DNA of 6,922 nucleotides from Acidobacteriota bacterium (lineage in GTDB: Bacteria; Acidobacteriota; Terriglobia; Terriglobales; SCQP01), in contig JAKATS010000040.1 in the NCBI GenBank assembly GCA_021818645.1, forward strand, positions 1 through 6,922, given 5' to 3'. The notes below the pieces were generated by a model, which ran no database searches, was not told where the DNA came from, and was given only the letters and a program-made list of their open reading frames with translations. Shown here piece by piece: positions 6,171 to 6,922 of the stretch (positions are counted from its first letter, which is position 1; every line of letters starts with the position of its first letter). Position numbers and translations under genes: made by a program.

Positions 6171-6922
6171 GGCGCGGCTCCCGGCTCGGCAATCTCGCCA
6201 ACAGGCGTTGCAGGAGCACCATGCCCAGCACCGCGACGACGAAGACTTGCATTCCCGTCAACAGGTGCCACAGACCATGGCTGGCCGCCGCGCCGATCCA
6301 ATACGTTAACAGTCCGGTCAGGGCGATCCGCAGGCCGTTGCTGATCACTGCCAGCGGAATCATTGCCGCGATCAGCACCCAGCGTCGCCAGATCACCGGC
6401 TCCATCAAATAGCCATACCCCGTGGCCAGCGCCAATAAGGCCAGCAGCGAACGGATGCCGCTGCAGGCCGCAATCACGTCCAGCACTGCGGCGGGCAGCA
6501 CAATGAGATTGCCCTGGCGCAGCACGGGAATCCCGGTCGCGGCCAGCAGCCAGTCGCCGGTACGCGTGGCCAGCGATTGCAGTGGCAATGTCACCTGGTT
6601 GTAAATCAGCGTCGGCAAGGGAATCATGAAGCAGAGAAATCCCAGGGGAAATCCCAGGTAGCGCAATCGAACCCGGCCCTGCAGCGTCAATATCAGGCCG
6701 GCTAGCATAAGGACCAGCGAGAGCCGGGTCAGCAACAGTTCGGAGCCCAATCGTCCCAGCAGGAGCATTCCCAGGGCCAGCGCGATCCAGGCATAACCGG
6801 CGTTGGCAGGCGCCAGCGGCAGCTTCCGCCAGCCTTCGCGCCGGCGCCAGAACAGCCAGCCGCAGAAAATCGGAATGAGAAAGCCGTAGCTGTCGTTGGG
6901 ATCGTCCCACCATTGTTCAGAT
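6163..6922 (-). CDS. Exosortase (EpsH/Xrt family), N-terminus truncated by window edge
   Basis: The open frame runs from the window edge to TGA 6165-6163 and shows 252 residues of a multi-pass inner-membrane protein. The visible part begins SEQWWDDPNDSYGFLIPIFC, the typical exosortase N-terminal loop, so the Met at 6768 is internal and the gene starts beyond the edge, probably a few dozen codons upstream. Putative active-site residues are all present: Cys in AACSGIRSL (visible residue 153, bases 6465-6463), Arg in SNGLRIALTG (198, bases 6330-6328) and His in HGLWHLLTG (219, bases 6267-6265). The enzyme is a membrane cysteine transpeptidase-like protein that processes substrates with PEP-CTERM-type tails, generally in EPS-producing Gram-negative bacteria. 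The usual SHGFL motif reads SYGFL here. The subtype (XrtA, XrtB or another) cannot be fixed from this fragment. It probably heads or lies within the operon continuing through epsI, the TPR lipoprotein and the SBBP gene. Confidence 0.93.
   Translation of the reverse strand, partial: SEQWWDDPNDSYGFLIPIFCGWLFWRRREGWRKLPLAPANAGYAWIALALGMLLLGRLGSELLLTRLSLVLMLAGLILTLQGRVRLRYLGFPLGFLCFMIPLPTLIYNQVTLPLQSLATRTGDWLLAATGIPVLRQGNLIVLPAAVLDVIAACSGIRSLLALLALATGYGYLMEPVIWRRWVLIAAMIPLAVISNGLRIALTGLLTYWIGAAASHGLWHLLTGMQVFVVAVLGMVLLQRLLARLPSREPRHA

Noticed and set aside
5960..6913. Minus-strand 317-residue frame overlapping the exosortase
   Set aside because: It is longer than the visible part of the true frame but lacks membrane pattern and family motifs. 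The exosortase frame carries all the conserved residues.

Overview
The window is GC-rich and densely coding, with no gene-free stretch over 60 bases. It looks like part of a Gram-negative exopolysaccharide/protein-sorting locus. The combination of an SBBP-repeat protein with an N-terminal DUF7948-like domain, a choice-of-anchor-D (ASH-like) domain, bacterial Ig-like sequence and an exosortase/EpsI pair suggests Acidobacteriota (Terriglobia-like). That assignment is an inference from protein style; no rRNA or marker gene is present.

Layout. At the left edge (1-148, + strand) is the 3' end of a gene whose product resembles the C-terminus of GDP-mannose 4,6-dehydratase. Everything else is on the minus strand and reads right to left. 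First comes an exosortase cut by the right edge (6922-6163), then epsI (6170-5526, overlapping the exosortase by 8 bases). Next is a TPR-repeat lipoprotein (5508-3223, 17-base gap), then a 998-residue secreted SBBP beta-propeller protein (3170-174, 52-base gap). The last gene converges on the dehydratase with 25 bases between the stop codons.

How the genes may work together. Exosortases are multi-pass membrane transpeptidase-like enzymes that process proteins carrying a C-terminal motif/TM/Arg-cluster signal, and they usually sit in EPS loci. EpsI is their common partner, and a TPR lipoprotein of the PrsT type often accompanies them. The SBBP protein is the last gene of the probable operon and the obvious candidate client. 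It has no canonical PEP-CTERM tail. Instead it carries an unusual hydrophobic hairpin near its C-terminus: a TM segment, an Arg cluster, then a second hydrophobic segment ending in a perfect lipobox (LAAC-GGG). This hairpin splits a bacterial Ig-like domain.

Most interesting points: the split Ig-like domain with an embedded sorting-like and lipoprotein-like signal; a sharp charge boundary in the SBBP protein (34 Arg in residues 31-264, none in 265-898); and seven propeller repeats at a very regular 66-residue spacing, which would suit one closed seven-bladed propeller.
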